A stretch of 64,000 nucleotides of DNA from Eisenibacter elegans DSM 3317. Its GTDB lineage: Bacteria; Bacteroidota; Bacteroidia; Cytophagales; Microscillaceae. The stretch is taken from assembly GCF_000430505.1 (NCBI RefSeq), contig NZ_AUMD01000012.1:372001-436000 (forward strand), given 5' to 3'. A model generated the notes under the pieces. It had not been told where the DNA came from, made no database searches, and was given only the letters and a program-made list of their open reading frames with translations. The position numbers and the translations under genes were made by a program. This document shows, piece after piece, positions 1 through 8,473 of the stretch. The first letter of the stretch is position 1, and every line of letters starts with the position of its first letter.

Positions 1-64
1 GCGATTCTTCTGCTTTTGTTGTAGATTCTTTGGCGGCTGCGTTTGTCTGGCCAAAAGCTTCCAT
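1..64 (-). CDS. Possible 5' end of a gene running off the left edge
   Basis: Read leftward from an ATG at 64, the frame stays open to the window edge and gives a polar start, MEAFGQTNAAAKES and onward, with codon choice like the neighbouring genes. Only 21 codons are visible, so no family can be named. It would be divergent from the S9 peptidase gene at 160. A second leftward frame is also open here, so this is a weak call based on composition alone. Confidence 0.3.
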   Translation of the reverse strand, partial: MEAFGQTNAAAKESTTKAEES

Positions 65-159
65 TGCCGCGCCAGAGGTGTTGTCTAGGCATAGGGATAG
101 GAGACTTGGGGCTTTTTGTGTATTTTTAGCTCAGATTGTGAACATAAAACCCCTCGTCT

Positions 160-3006
160 ATGCGACAATGCTACCTACTGCTCTTGTTGGCCTGCTGCCT
201 GCCGTTTTCAGTTTGGGCACAGAAACAAGCGCTTACACACGATGTATATGATGGTTGGCGCGAAATACAAGCCCACCAAATCAGCCCCGATGGACAATGG
301 ATTGCCTACGTGCTCAACCCTCAAGATGGGGATGCAACCCTAGAGCTTTTCAACCAAAAAACGGGCAAATATACCCGCTTTGAGCGGGGTGAAAACCCTA
401 AAATCAGCTTTGACAGCCGCTGGTTGGTGTTTAAAATCAGCCCTCAGGCCGATACACTCAAAGCCATGCGCCGCCGCAAGGTCAAAAAAGAAGACTTACC
501 CAAGGACTCGCTCGGTATCTATGACCTGCGCAACGGCCAACTTCAGAAAATAGCCGATGTCAAACGGTTTGAAATGCCTGAAAAATATGCCGGATGGATG
601 GCCTATTGGCTAGAGCCTGAAAAGCCTTCTTCCAAAAAAGAGAAAGCCGAGAAGGACGCAACGCCTGATTCGACCCAAAAATCCAAAGCCGAAAAGGCCA
701 AAAAAGAAAACGCCGAAAACGGCAGCAAACTGGTCTTGCTCAACCTCCAAACCAGTGCTCGCGACACGGTATGGTATGCTACCCAATTTGCTTTTGCAGA
801 AGAAGCACCTGCGTTTGCCTTCGTTACCAAGGGCAAAGACAGCACCTTCCCCGAAGGAGTATATGCCCAATTATTAACACAACAGCGCCGCGCCCACATC
901 CAGGCCGCTAAGGGCGACTACAAAAACCTACAGTGGGACAAGGCCGGCACACAATTGGCCTTTGTAGGAGATACGGATACCTCGGCCAACCACAAAAAAG
1001 CCTTGCTCAAGTACTATGACCTCTACTACTGGCGCGATGGCCAAGCCGAAGCCCAACGCATTGCCCAAGCAGGGCAGCCAGCATTCCCACAGGAGTGGAT
1101 GGTCAGTGAGCACCAACAACCGATGTTTTCGCAAGATGGCCGCCGCCTCTTTTTTGGCATTCACCCCAAACCCCTCGTAGCTGATACAACACTATTGCCC
1201 GAAGAAATTGTGAATGTTGAAGTTTGGCACTGGCAAGACGGCTACCTCCACACCCAGCAAAAAGCCAATGCTGAGCGAGAGAAAAAACGCGCCTATATGG
1301 CCGTATACCACATCGTAGACAACAAGCTTCTGGCTCTGGCTACCGAAGAGCGTCCTAACCTCAGCCTTGGCAACGAGGGCAATGCCCGCTATGCCCTAGC
1401 TGCCACCGATGTGCCTTACCGCCGTTTGTCGACTTGGGAGGGTTTTCCACCCTATCACGACATCTACCGTGTGGATGTACAAACCGGTGCAGCCAAGTTA
1501 TTGGCCACCAAAATAAAGGCATACCCGCAAATCTCCCCACAGGGCCGCTATGCCTATTGGTACAATGTACAGGACTCTGCGTGGTTTGCCTATGATTTTG
1601 AGCGCGAACAGCTGAGCAATATCAGTCAAGCCGCTGCTACGGTATTTTATGATGAGCGCGACGACCACCCCGACTATCCTTCGGCGTATGGGATTGCCGG
1701 TTGGCTCGAAAATGATGCTGCGCTCATTGCCTATGATCGCTACGACCTATGGCAGTTGGATCCGCAAGGTCGGCAAGCACCCATCCGCCTGACCACCAAC
1801 GGGCGCGAAAATCAAACGACTTACCGCTACATACGCCTTGACCCCGAGGAGCGTTTTATCCGACCTAATGCGCAAATGCTCTTGCATTTGTTTGAGGAAA
1901 AATCGAAGGCCGAAGGTTATGCCCAACTTACCTTGCCCAAGGCTGCCAAGCCTAAGGTGTTGCTCAAGGAAGATTTTGCTTTTAGCAATAATGTCATCAA
2001 GGCCAAAAACACGCCGGATGTACTCTTTACCAAGCAAAGCTTTACCCAGTTTCCAGATGTTCAGCTCAGCGACTTGGGTTTCAAAAAACAACAGCGTATC
2101 AGCCGCGCCAACCCCCAACAAGACCAATACCTATGGGGTAGTGTAGTGCCGGTTTCTTGGACAGCCTACGATGGCACACCGCTGGAGGGGATGCTCTATC
2201 GTCCAGAAAACTTCGACCCCAACAAGAAATACCCACTGATGGTGTATTTCTATGAGCGCAATGCCGAAAATATCCACCGCCACTGGGCGCCGGCTCCTAT
2301 CCGCTCTATCATCAATTTTAGCTATTTTACTAGCAACGGCTACTTTGTGTTTGTGCCGGATATTGTCTACAAAGACGGCTACCCTGGCGAAAGCGCCTAC
2401 AACTGTATTATCTCAGGTACAGAGGCAATGCTCAAGGCGCACCCTTATCTCAACCCTGAGCGCGTAGGTATCCAAGGGCATAGCTGGGGCGGTTATCAGA
2501 CGGCCTATCTCGTTACACGCACGAATATGTTTCGTGCTGCCGAAGCCGGAGCGCCCGTGTCAAATATGACCAGTGCCTATGGTGGCATTCGCTGGGAGTC
2601 GGGTCTGAGCCGTATGTTCCAGTATGAGCACAGCCAGAGCCGTATAGGAGCTACTTTGTGGGAGCGGCAAGATTTGTATATCGAAAATTCTCCCATCTTC
2701 TTTGCCGACAAAATCAATACGCCTCTACTGTTACTCCACAACGACGAAGACGGGGCTGTGCCTTGGTACCAAGGCATAGAGCTGTATGTGGCCTTACGCC
2801 GACTAGACAAGCCTGTTTGGATGCTCAATTACAATGGCGAAGCCCACGGAGTAATGAAACGCCACAACCGCAAAGACTTTACTAAGCGGCTTTACCAATT
2901 CTTTGACCATTATCTCAAAGATGCACCTGCACCAGTGTGGCTGGAGAAAGGCATTCCGGCAATCGAAAAATCGCTGAACACCGGCCTGGAGCTGATGGAA
3001 GAGTAA
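160..3006 (+). CDS. Secreted S9 family peptidase (prolyl oligopeptidase type)
   Basis: This 948-residue serine peptidase of the prolyl oligopeptidase/acylaminoacyl peptidase clan probably hydrolyses peptides in the periplasm or outside the cell. It starts with a typical signal peptide (about residues 1-20, ending VWA-Q). A long central region is expected to form the beta-propeller that gates the active site. The C-terminal alpha/beta-hydrolase domain carries the nucleophile Ser775 in GHSWGG, the probable acid Asp864 in HNDEDGAVP, and His896 in GEAHGV. An insert of almost only Lys, Glu, Ala and Ser at about residues 155-188 interrupts the propeller region and is probably a disordered loop. A hairpin terminator follows 42 nt after the stop, so the gene appears to be its own unit. 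The family is clear; the substrate is not. Confidence 0.93.
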   Translation: MRQCYLLLLLACCLPFSVWAQKQALTHDVYDGWREIQAHQISPDGQWIAYVLNPQDGDATLELFNQKTGKYTRFERGENPKISFDSRWLVFKISPQADTLKAMRRRKVKKEDLPKDSLGIYDLRNGQLQKIADVKRFEMPEKYAGWMAYWLEPEKPSSKKEKAEKDATPDSTQKSKAEKAKKENAENGSKLVLLNLQTSARDTVWYATQFAFAEEAPAFAFVTKGKDSTFPEGVYAQLLTQQRRAHIQAAKGDYKNLQWDKAGTQLAFVGDTDTSANHKKALLKYYDLYYWRDGQAEAQRIAQAGQPAFPQEWMVSEHQQPMFSQDGRRLFFGIHPKPLVADTTLLPEEIVNVEVWHWQDGYLHTQQKANAEREKKRAYMAVYHIVDNKLLALATEERPNLSLGNEGNARYALAATDVPYRRLSTWEGFPPYHDIYRVDVQTGAAKLLATKIKAYPQISPQGRYAYWYNVQDSAWFAYDFEREQLSNISQAAATVFYDERDDHPDYPSAYGIAGWLENDAALIAYDRYDLWQLDPQGRQAPIRLTTNGRENQTTYRYIRLDPEERFIRPNAQMLLHLFEEKSKAEGYAQLTLPKAAKPKVLLKEDFAFSNNVIKAKNTPDVLFTKQSFTQFPDVQLSDLGFKKQQRISRANPQQDQYLWGSVVPVSWTAYDGTPLEGMLYRPENFDPNKKYPLMVYFYERNAENIHRHWAPAPIRSIINFSYFTSNGYFVFVPDIVYKDGYPGESAYNCIISGTEAMLKAHPYLNPERVGIQGHSWGGYQTAYLVTRTNMFRAAEAGAPVSNMTSAYGGIRWESGLSRMFQYEHSQSRIGATLWERQDLYIENSPIFFADKINTPLLLLHNDEDGAVPWYQGIELYVALRRLDKPVWMLNYNGEAHGVMKRHNRKDFTKRLYQFFDHYLKDAPAPVWLEKGIPAIEKSLNTGLELMEE

Positions 3007-3047
3007 TGATTGCCTTTTAGGGCTTTCGATATGAAGTTCGAAAACTG

Positions 3048-3079
3048 AGCCATCCCAGATTTTTGGGGTGGCTTTTTTT
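3048..3079 (+). terminator. Rho-independent terminator after the S9 peptidase gene
   Basis: A 9-bp stem with one G-U pair (AGCCATCCC with GGGGTGGCT) closes an 8-nt loop and runs directly into seven T. It lies 42 nt after the peptidase stop. Confidence 0.85.
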
Positions 3080-3251
3080 GTGTCAAGCGAATCCTAATGG
3101 CTTTATTATCAGGGGAAAAGGATGTCGTGTGTTGGGCCAAAGGATGAGTTGTACCTGTTTTTGGCCGTTATGGGGTGCTTTCCTACCTCTTTGTGTGTTA
3201 TTTTTGCCAAATTAGCCATACTTTTTTATCTTGCTTCGCTGCTGAGCCTAA
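3080..3251. other. Intergenic stretch with no supported gene
   Basis: No credible coding region is visible between the terminator at 3079 and the promoter-like boxes at 3252. The one open frame here (3122-3493) runs into the N-terminus of the oxidoreductase in another frame and has biased, Cys- and Leu-rich content. An isolated TATTTTTG at 3199-3206 lacks a partner box at the right distance. Confidence 0.5.
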
Positions 3252-3284
3252 TTGCCCCAAAACCAAACTCTATACCTATCTTTG
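3252..3284 (+). promoter_or_regulatory. Probable promoter of the FAD oxidoreductase gene
   Basis: TATCTTTG at 3277-3284 matches the Bacteroidota -7 box TAnnTTTG exactly. A TTG at 3252-3254 lies 22 nt upstream, slightly further than the usual 19-21. Transcription would begin near 3291, about 50 nt before the favoured start codon. Confidence 0.45.
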
Positions 3285-3341
3285 GGGTTTTACTATACGG
3301 ACTAAACCGCTACCCCATTTATGGGGGCACACACCTCATTT

Positions 3342-4436
3342 ATGACACATACTTCAGTCGACTATATCATTGTTGGCCAAGGTATTGCCGGTACGGTGAT
3401 GACGGCCACGCTCCTCGAACGCGGGGCGCAGGTACTGCTCTTGGACGCACCCGAGCAGCCTACAGCCTCGCTGGCCGCCGCCGGCATCTGTAACCCCATC
3501 ACAGGCAGGCGTTTGGTCAGAACTTGGATGGCGGATAGGCTATTCCCTGTATTGCACGACTTTTATGCGCGATGGGGCAACCTCCTCCAGGCCGATTTCT
3601 ATATGCCCAAAGAAGTATACCGGACTTTTGACAGTGTAGAGGCCCAAAACTCTTGGTATGGTCAAAGCGCTGAGCGCGGCTGGGCAGCATTTGTAGACTC
3701 CCAAACGGACGACAGCCGCTACAGTCCTTATATAGCCAATCCGCTGGGTGGTTGGCAAACTCGCCAAGGAGCATATGTAGAGGTGGGGAGAATGTTGGAG
3801 GCTTTCCGTCAATATTTTCAACAACAAGGCATCTATCAAGCCCAAACCTTTGATTATGCAGCGCTTCAATGGCACGCAGGCCGTCCCCAATGGCAAGGTC
3901 ATCAGGCCAAAGCCCTGATTTTTTGTGAAGGAGCCGCCTTGGTACACAATCCATTTTTTAGCTGGCTGCCCATCCGCCCCAACAAGGGCGAATGGCTCGA
4001 AATAACTCTCCCCGCTGATTGGCCACACATACAGCCCGAAGAGGTCATCAATAAGGGGTTTTTTATGTTACCTTTAGGAGGGCATCGTTGGCGTATAGGT
4101 GCTACTTATGACAATCAAGATGACTCTCCCCAAACTACCAACCACGCCCGACAAGAGCTGGAAGCCAAGTTGGCTCAAACCTTCAAACCTCCTTATACTG
4201 TGGTAGCGCAAGCCGCAGGACTTCGCCCTACTACTCCCGACAGAAGGCCGCTGGTGGGGGTACATCCCCAACATCCCCACTTAGCATTGCTCAATGGACT
4301 TGGTACCAAGGGGCTATCATTAGCCCCCTATTTTGCCGCCCAGCTGGCTGACTTGCTCATACATCAGAAAGCCATAGAACCCGCTGCGGATTTGCAGCGT
4401 TATGCAAACAAGTACTTTACTGCTCCTACAATTTAG
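3342..4436 (+). CDS. FAD-dependent oxidoreductase of the DAO/DadA family
   Basis: This 364-residue flavoprotein belongs to the D-amino acid oxidase/glycine oxidase fold family. A Rossmann dinucleotide-binding motif, VGQGIAG, lies at residues 11-17, and an acidic residue ends the second strand (VLLLD). The C-terminal GLRPTTPDRRPLVG is the usual second FAD-contact region. The substrate is probably an amine or amino acid, but nothing in the sequence fixes it. An upstream in-frame ATG at 3321 sits inside a CCCCAT/ATGGGG palindrome; the ATG at 3342 starts just before the first strand and is preferred. The TolB-like gene follows 48 nt later on the same strand and may be co-transcribed. Confidence 0.85.
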   Translation: MTHTSVDYIIVGQGIAGTVMTATLLERGAQVLLLDAPEQPTASLAAAGICNPITGRRLVRTWMADRLFPVLHDFYARWGNLLQADFYMPKEVYRTFDSVEAQNSWYGQSAERGWAAFVDSQTDDSRYSPYIANPLGGWQTRQGAYVEVGRMLEAFRQYFQQQGIYQAQTFDYAALQWHAGRPQWQGHQAKALIFCEGAALVHNPFFSWLPIRPNKGEWLEITLPADWPHIQPEEVINKGFFMLPLGGHRWRIGATYDNQDDSPQTTNHARQELEAKLAQTFKPPYTVVAQAAGLRPTTPDRRPLVGVHPQHPHLALLNGLGTKGLSLAPYFAAQLADLLIHQKAIEPAADLQRYANKYFTAPTI

Positions 4437-4484
4437 CCCACCTCCTGAAAACCCTTGCTTGGACATTTTCAAACATTGCTCACT

Positions 4485-7400
4485 ATGAACAGATTCTGCC
4501 GGTTTTTCGCCCTCTTCATACTCCTTATTTGTGCCAACTATACCCAAGGATATGCCCAAGCCGCCGATGCTACTTTTGGTAAGAATCGGGTGCAGCACAA
4601 ACGTTTCTACTGGAGTTATTACAAAACAGACAACTTCGATATCTATTTTTATGACGGTGGAGCGCGTATGGCCAATCTTGCCGCAAGATATCTCGAAACG
4701 GAGTTTGACCGCCTGACCAATGCCCTTGGTTATTTGCCCAGCCGAAAAGCCAAAATATTTATTTACAACTCGGTAGACGAGCTCCAACAAAGCAATATAG
4801 GACTCGGAAGGGAGGCACTCCAAGTAGGTGGGCAGACCAACTTTATCAATGCCCAAGCCGAAATTCCCTATACCGGCAGTGAAATCAGTTTCAAAAAAGA
4901 GCTGCTCTATGGTGTCTCTTATATGTTTGTTACCGAAATGCTGTATGGAGGCAATATCAAAGACCTGCTCCAAAATACTTATGGAGGAGAGTTCTCTGAT
5001 TGGTTTATTGGAGGCGCTGCTGCCTATGTTGCTTTTGGCTGGAATGAAGAAATGGATGACAAAATCCGCAGCTTAGTTATTTCTAAAAAACTCAAACGCC
5101 CCAACCTGCTTACCGGAGAAGATGCAGTGATTGCAGGCCAGTCTATCTGGAATTTTATCGCCGAAAAATATGGCAAAAACAACCTCAGCAATGTCCTCAA
5201 CCTTGCCCGTATTTTGCGGAATGAGAAAAAAAGCATCGCCAGCACTTTTGGCGGCTCTTATCGGGGCTTTATTAGGGATTGGGAGAAGTATTATGAAGAA
5301 GTAACCCGATTGACCAACGAGCAAACCGAAGACCCCGAATACGACTACAAGGTGCGCAATAGAAACCGGAAGGTGCTGAAATACAATACACTGGCTATCA
5401 GTCCTGAAGGCGATAAGCTGGCCTACTCCGAAAACAAACAGGGGCGATACAAAATATTTGTGCGTAACCTCGCACAAAAACCAGCCAAGAAGAAGAAGCT
5501 TTTCCGAACGGGATACTATGCCGTATACCAGCGATTTGACGAGAATGTGCCGCAACTAAGCTGGAAAAGCAACCAAGAGCTAGGCGTAATGCACTTCGAC
5601 AAGGGTAAGCCCAAGCTCACAGTACTCAATATGCGCAAAAAAACTACTTTTGACCGCTCCTGGGCCTCCTTAGGGCAGGTACATAGTTATAGCTTTTCGG
5701 ATGATGGAAATTTCCTAGTAATGAGCGCCGACCGACAAGGGCAAAGCAATTATAAAACAGCCGAAACAGATATCTTTATCTATGATTTTGAGCTGGATTA
5801 TGTAGACCAGCTTACCTCAGACTGGGAGGATGACCTGTACCCACGGTTTCTCAAAGGCAGTAACGATTGGATTGTGTTTAGCTCCAATCGCCGCGAAGAT
5901 ACGCTCCGTACTAATCTCTTCAATGATAGAGGGCCTTTTGACCGCTTCGACGACCAGTATGACCTGTTTCTCTATAATATCACCAAGAAAACAGGTGTAG
6001 TCAACCGCCTTACTGATGGCACAGGCAGCAAGCGGATGGCCTTGCCAGTAGACCAAGAGCGGATGCTCTATATCAGTGATGAAACAGGTATCACACAGTT
6101 ATATCTCTACAATTTCAACTCTGGCGATGTACAACTGCTGACCAATTACAAGCAAAGTATTATGAGCTATGACTTTGACCTCAACACGCAGTCATTGGTC
6201 TATACCTTGCTTTTTAAAGGGCAGCCCATCCCTGTAGTCAAACAAGTACTGGATTTGAGTGCCAACCTAGCGCCTTTCAAAACCCCACGAGCGGATATGT
6301 TGGCCAGCAGATTCTCCAAAAACAATACTGATAAAGGACAAAAAACCATCATCGACGGCCTCACCGAAAGGGACAAAGCTCCCGAAGAAGACCCTTATGA
6401 GCCGGATGAGGTAGATACGGACAACTATGTTTTTAATATCGAAAAAGACGGGCGCGACAAAGACCTCAAGGGCAAAACAGCGCAAAGTACTATCCTGAAC
6501 CGAGCCAAAAAAGCCCGTAGCGGCGACATACGTGTGATAGGAGCCTATGAATACGAGCCCCGATTCCGTACCGAAGGCCTGACAACATCTTTCTTATTTG
6601 ACCCGCTGCGCGGCTTTGGGGCTTTGCTCAATTTTTCGACTGCCGATATTCTCGAAAACCACCGCATCCGTGCAGGCTTGCTGATGATTAGCGATTTGCG
6701 CAGCAGCAGCTTTTATGTGGATTATTTGCGCTTGGGGCGGCGCTTCGATTACATTGCCCGCTTCGACCGCGATGTCATCTTCCTCAATAGCCCTCCGCTT
6801 TTGCAGCGTTATGCCAAAAATACCTTCTCCTTCGGTATTTCATACCCTTTTACCAACCTCAGCCGCATCGAAGTGGGGCCGTTTTTTGTCAATACAACTT
6901 TTACAGAGTTGAACCCCAACCTGCTGGCAGTCCCCAACAGTGTCCTCAATTTTGCTGGATACAAGGCTGAGTATGTCTATGACAACACCATCATCAATGG
7001 GATGAATATGATCTATGGCACACGCGCCAAGGCCAACTTCTATAGCTTCAACGCCCTAGGCGATGCGCCGGAGAGCTTCTACCGCTTCAGTGCAGATATT
7101 CGGAATTATACCCGTGTACACCGTGACTTGATGCTGGCCACGAGAGTTGTCTACGGGCATTTTGGTGGCAATAGCCCCAAGCGCTACCTCCTTGGCGGTA
7201 TGGACAACTGGTTTGGCCAACAAACAGATAACACTGGCAATGATGATGCGCTCCAAACCGAACCCGGGCTGAACAACCCCAACCTACTCTTTGTAGAGTT
7301 TATCACCAATATGAGGGGCTTCAACTACAATAAATTCTCGGGCACGAATGTCTTGCTGACCAATGTCGAGCTACGATTCCCGATTATCCGATATCTGTTC

Positions 7401-7712
7401 GGCAAACGCATCACCTCCAAAATCTTGAGCAACCTCCAGCTCGTAGGCTTTACCGATGCCGGAACAGCTTGGACTGAGGGCAACCCCTTTACGCCTGAGA
7501 ACAATGTCAGCACCCGAAACATAGGTGCTCCCGGTACACCCTTCTTCGCTACGGTCAATAACTTCAAAAGCCCTTTCTTGATTGGCTATGGCTTTGGAGC
7601 ACGCACCATCTTGCTAGGCTATTACCTAAAGCTAGATGTGGCTTGGGGGGTAGAAGACTTCGTTCCTGCCGAGAGACCAAAGTTTTATGTAACCTTTGGT
7701 TATGACTTCTAG
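4485..7712 (+). CDS. TolB-like propeller plus outer membrane beta-barrel protein
   Basis: This protein of about 1,075 residues has three parts. A signal peptide (ending near YAQA) leads into a region resembling peptidase-MA/gluzincin-like folds (about residues 40-270), where a canonical HExxH is not visible. A WD40/TolB or DPP6-like beta-propeller follows (about 300-640), with repeated strand motifs such as LAISPEGDKLAYSE and SFSDDGNFLVMSAD. The C-terminal third (about 700-1075) alternates aromatic and polar residues and ends VTFGYDF, a terminal aromatic typical of barrels inserted by BamA. It resembles the BamA/D15 surface antigen class. It probably sits in the outer membrane with the propeller in the periplasm. 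Its role is unknown. The open frame extends back to a TTG at 4455, but the ATG at 4485 begins the signal peptide. Confidence 0.85.
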   Translation: MNRFCRFFALFILLICANYTQGYAQAADATFGKNRVQHKRFYWSYYKTDNFDIYFYDGGARMANLAARYLETEFDRLTNALGYLPSRKAKIFIYNSVDELQQSNIGLGREALQVGGQTNFINAQAEIPYTGSEISFKKELLYGVSYMFVTEMLYGGNIKDLLQNTYGGEFSDWFIGGAAAYVAFGWNEEMDDKIRSLVISKKLKRPNLLTGEDAVIAGQSIWNFIAEKYGKNNLSNVLNLARILRNEKKSIASTFGGSYRGFIRDWEKYYEEVTRLTNEQTEDPEYDYKVRNRNRKVLKYNTLAISPEGDKLAYSENKQGRYKIFVRNLAQKPAKKKKLFRTGYYAVYQRFDENVPQLSWKSNQELGVMHFDKGKPKLTVLNMRKKTTFDRSWASLGQVHSYSFSDDGNFLVMSADRQGQSNYKTAETDIFIYDFELDYVDQLTSDWEDDLYPRFLKGSNDWIVFSSNRREDTLRTNLFNDRGPFDRFDDQYDLFLYNITKKTGVVNRLTDGTGSKRMALPVDQERMLYISDETGITQLYLYNFNSGDVQLLTNYKQSIMSYDFDLNTQSLVYTLLFKGQPIPVVKQVLDLSANLAPFKTPRADMLASRFSKNNTDKGQKTIIDGLTERDKAPEEDPYEPDEVDTDNYVFNIEKDGRDKDLKGKTAQSTILNRAKKARSGDIRVIGAYEYEPRFRTEGLTTSFLFDPLRGFGALLNFSTADILENHRIRAGLLMISDLRSSSFYVDYLRLGRRFDYIARFDRDVIFLNSPPLLQRYAKNTFSFGISYPFTNLSRIEVGPFFVNTTFTELNPNLLAVPNSVLNFAGYKAEYVYDNTIINGMNMIYGTRAKANFYSFNALGDAPESFYRFSADIRNYTRVHRDLMLATRVVYGHFGGNSPKRYLLGGMDNWFGQQTDNTGNDDALQTEPGLNNPNLLFVEFITNMRGFNYNKFSGTNVLLTNVELRFPIIRYLFGKRITSKILSNLQLVGFTDAGTAWTEGNPFTPENNVSTRNIGAPGTPFFATVNNFKSPFLIGYGFGARTILLGYYLKLDVAWGVEDFVPAERPKFYVTFGYDF

Positions 7713-7724
7713 CCTTGGCAGTAT

Positions 7725-8060
7725 GTGTTCATCAACGGATTTTTACCCACTCCCCATACCATCACTATACAGTGTAACAATTGTAAAAACACATTTGCCG
7801 AATCAAGATTGATTTGCCCTGTGTGTCAGTATCCTATCTAAGGCACAAAAGAAGAACAAGGCGCTTTTATTGCCAAAAAAATCATCCAAAAGAACAAGGT
7901 ACAAGATGCTGTCGAACATATCAAAAAGGCACGTATTATCTTCTTTTTGTTTGGTGCTTTTTTGATTGTCAGCGCATTGATTTCATCCTTATTGTCAGGT
8001 TTTAGTATTTACACCAAAATTACGAAAGTGCCTTTTGTAGATTTGTTATGCAAATCATAA
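7725..8060 (+). pseudogene. Broken zinc-ribbon membrane protein gene with in-frame TAA
   Basis: One continuous frame reads ITIQCNNCKNTF, then RLICPVCQYPI, a TAA stop at 7839-7841, then GTKEEQGAFIAKKIIQKN and a single membrane segment (RIIFFLFGAFLIVSALISSL), ending at TAA 8058. The upstream half has a clean CxxC-x10-CxxC zinc ribbon and the downstream half a transmembrane helix, so the two belong together. The downstream part has no plausible start of its own. The upstream part has no ATG either; the GTG at 7725 is the only candidate. A single base change, such as GAA or AAA to TAA, explains the break. The intact relative would be a small membrane protein of about 110 residues and unknown function. 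An assembly error cannot be excluded. Confidence 0.7.
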
Positions 8061-8193
8061 AGCATATTTTATAGATAGTACTAAATTTCTGTTTCCGAAA
8101 CTTCAACACAGGAAATTGGGCAAAATAATTGGGCAAAATATCGACTTTTTTCGCTATATAAAATATTGATAATCATTGTGTTGTATGTTTGCT

Positions 8194-8209
8194 TGAGTAA
8201 TATTACTCA
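8194..8209. promoter_or_regulatory. Perfect 16-bp palindrome, operator-like
   Basis: TGAGTAATATTACTCA is a perfect dyad. It lies 45 nt upstream of the promoter-like TACCTTTG at 8254 and 240 nt before the esterase gene's 3' end. Size and symmetry suit a dimeric repressor or activator. No regulator gene is adjacent, so its ligand is unknown. About 75 nt further upstream, around 8120-8147, AATTGGGCAAAATA is repeated in tandem. Confidence 0.45.
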
Positions 8210-8253
8210 GGTGTGTAGGTAGTTACTCTATTTCGGGTTTGTGTATGTTGGCC

Positions 8254-8401
8254 TACCTTTGTACTACAACATGAGCGTTGTATACTGTTTGTTCTACCAA
8301 ATCCTTTCAAGCAGTTATTATTCCTCAACCACAACCCATTCCTCTCGCAAGGGAATCAATACCGTTGAAAAACCGCTTTCTACTTCGAGGGTGGTTTTTT
8401 T
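8254..8401 (+). ncRNA. Candidate small RNA with its own promoter box and terminator
   Basis: TACCTTTG at 8254-8261 is an exact Bacteroidota -7 box. Transcription from about 8268 would reach the terminator at 8368-8401, giving an RNA of roughly 130 nt. A hairpin, TACAAC with GTTGTA, lies at its 5' end. The overlapping 64-codon frame has low-complexity, unconvincing content. No good TTTG at the normal -33 distance is present (the nearest is 12 nt upstream). The RNA family is not recognised. Confidence 0.4.
8368..8401. terminator. Bidirectional hairpin terminator
   Basis: AAAAACCGC at 8368-8376 pairs with GTGGTTTTT at 8391-8399 with one G-U pair. T-runs are available on both strands. It can end rightward transcripts from the 8.25-kb region and leftward transcripts of the esterase gene, whose stop is 73 nt away. 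Confidence 0.7.
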
Positions 8402-8473
8402 ATTTCCCCACCTCCATTGTCTGAAAGTGGGGTAAATACCTGTTGATGATACTACAGCAAAAAGTCAAATCAC

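Noticed and set aside
30-251. 73-codon rightward frame at the left edge
   Set aside because: It overlaps the S9 peptidase start in another frame and its sequence has no signal peptide or family resemblance.
3122-3493. 123-codon frame before the FAD oxidoreductase
   Set aside because: It overlaps the oxidoreductase N-terminus in another frame, includes a probable promoter, and its composition is not protein-like.
8241-8435. 64-codon frame over the candidate small RNA
   Set aside because: Rich in Ser, Tyr and His without any pattern, and it runs through the terminator hairpin; the RNA interpretation fits better.
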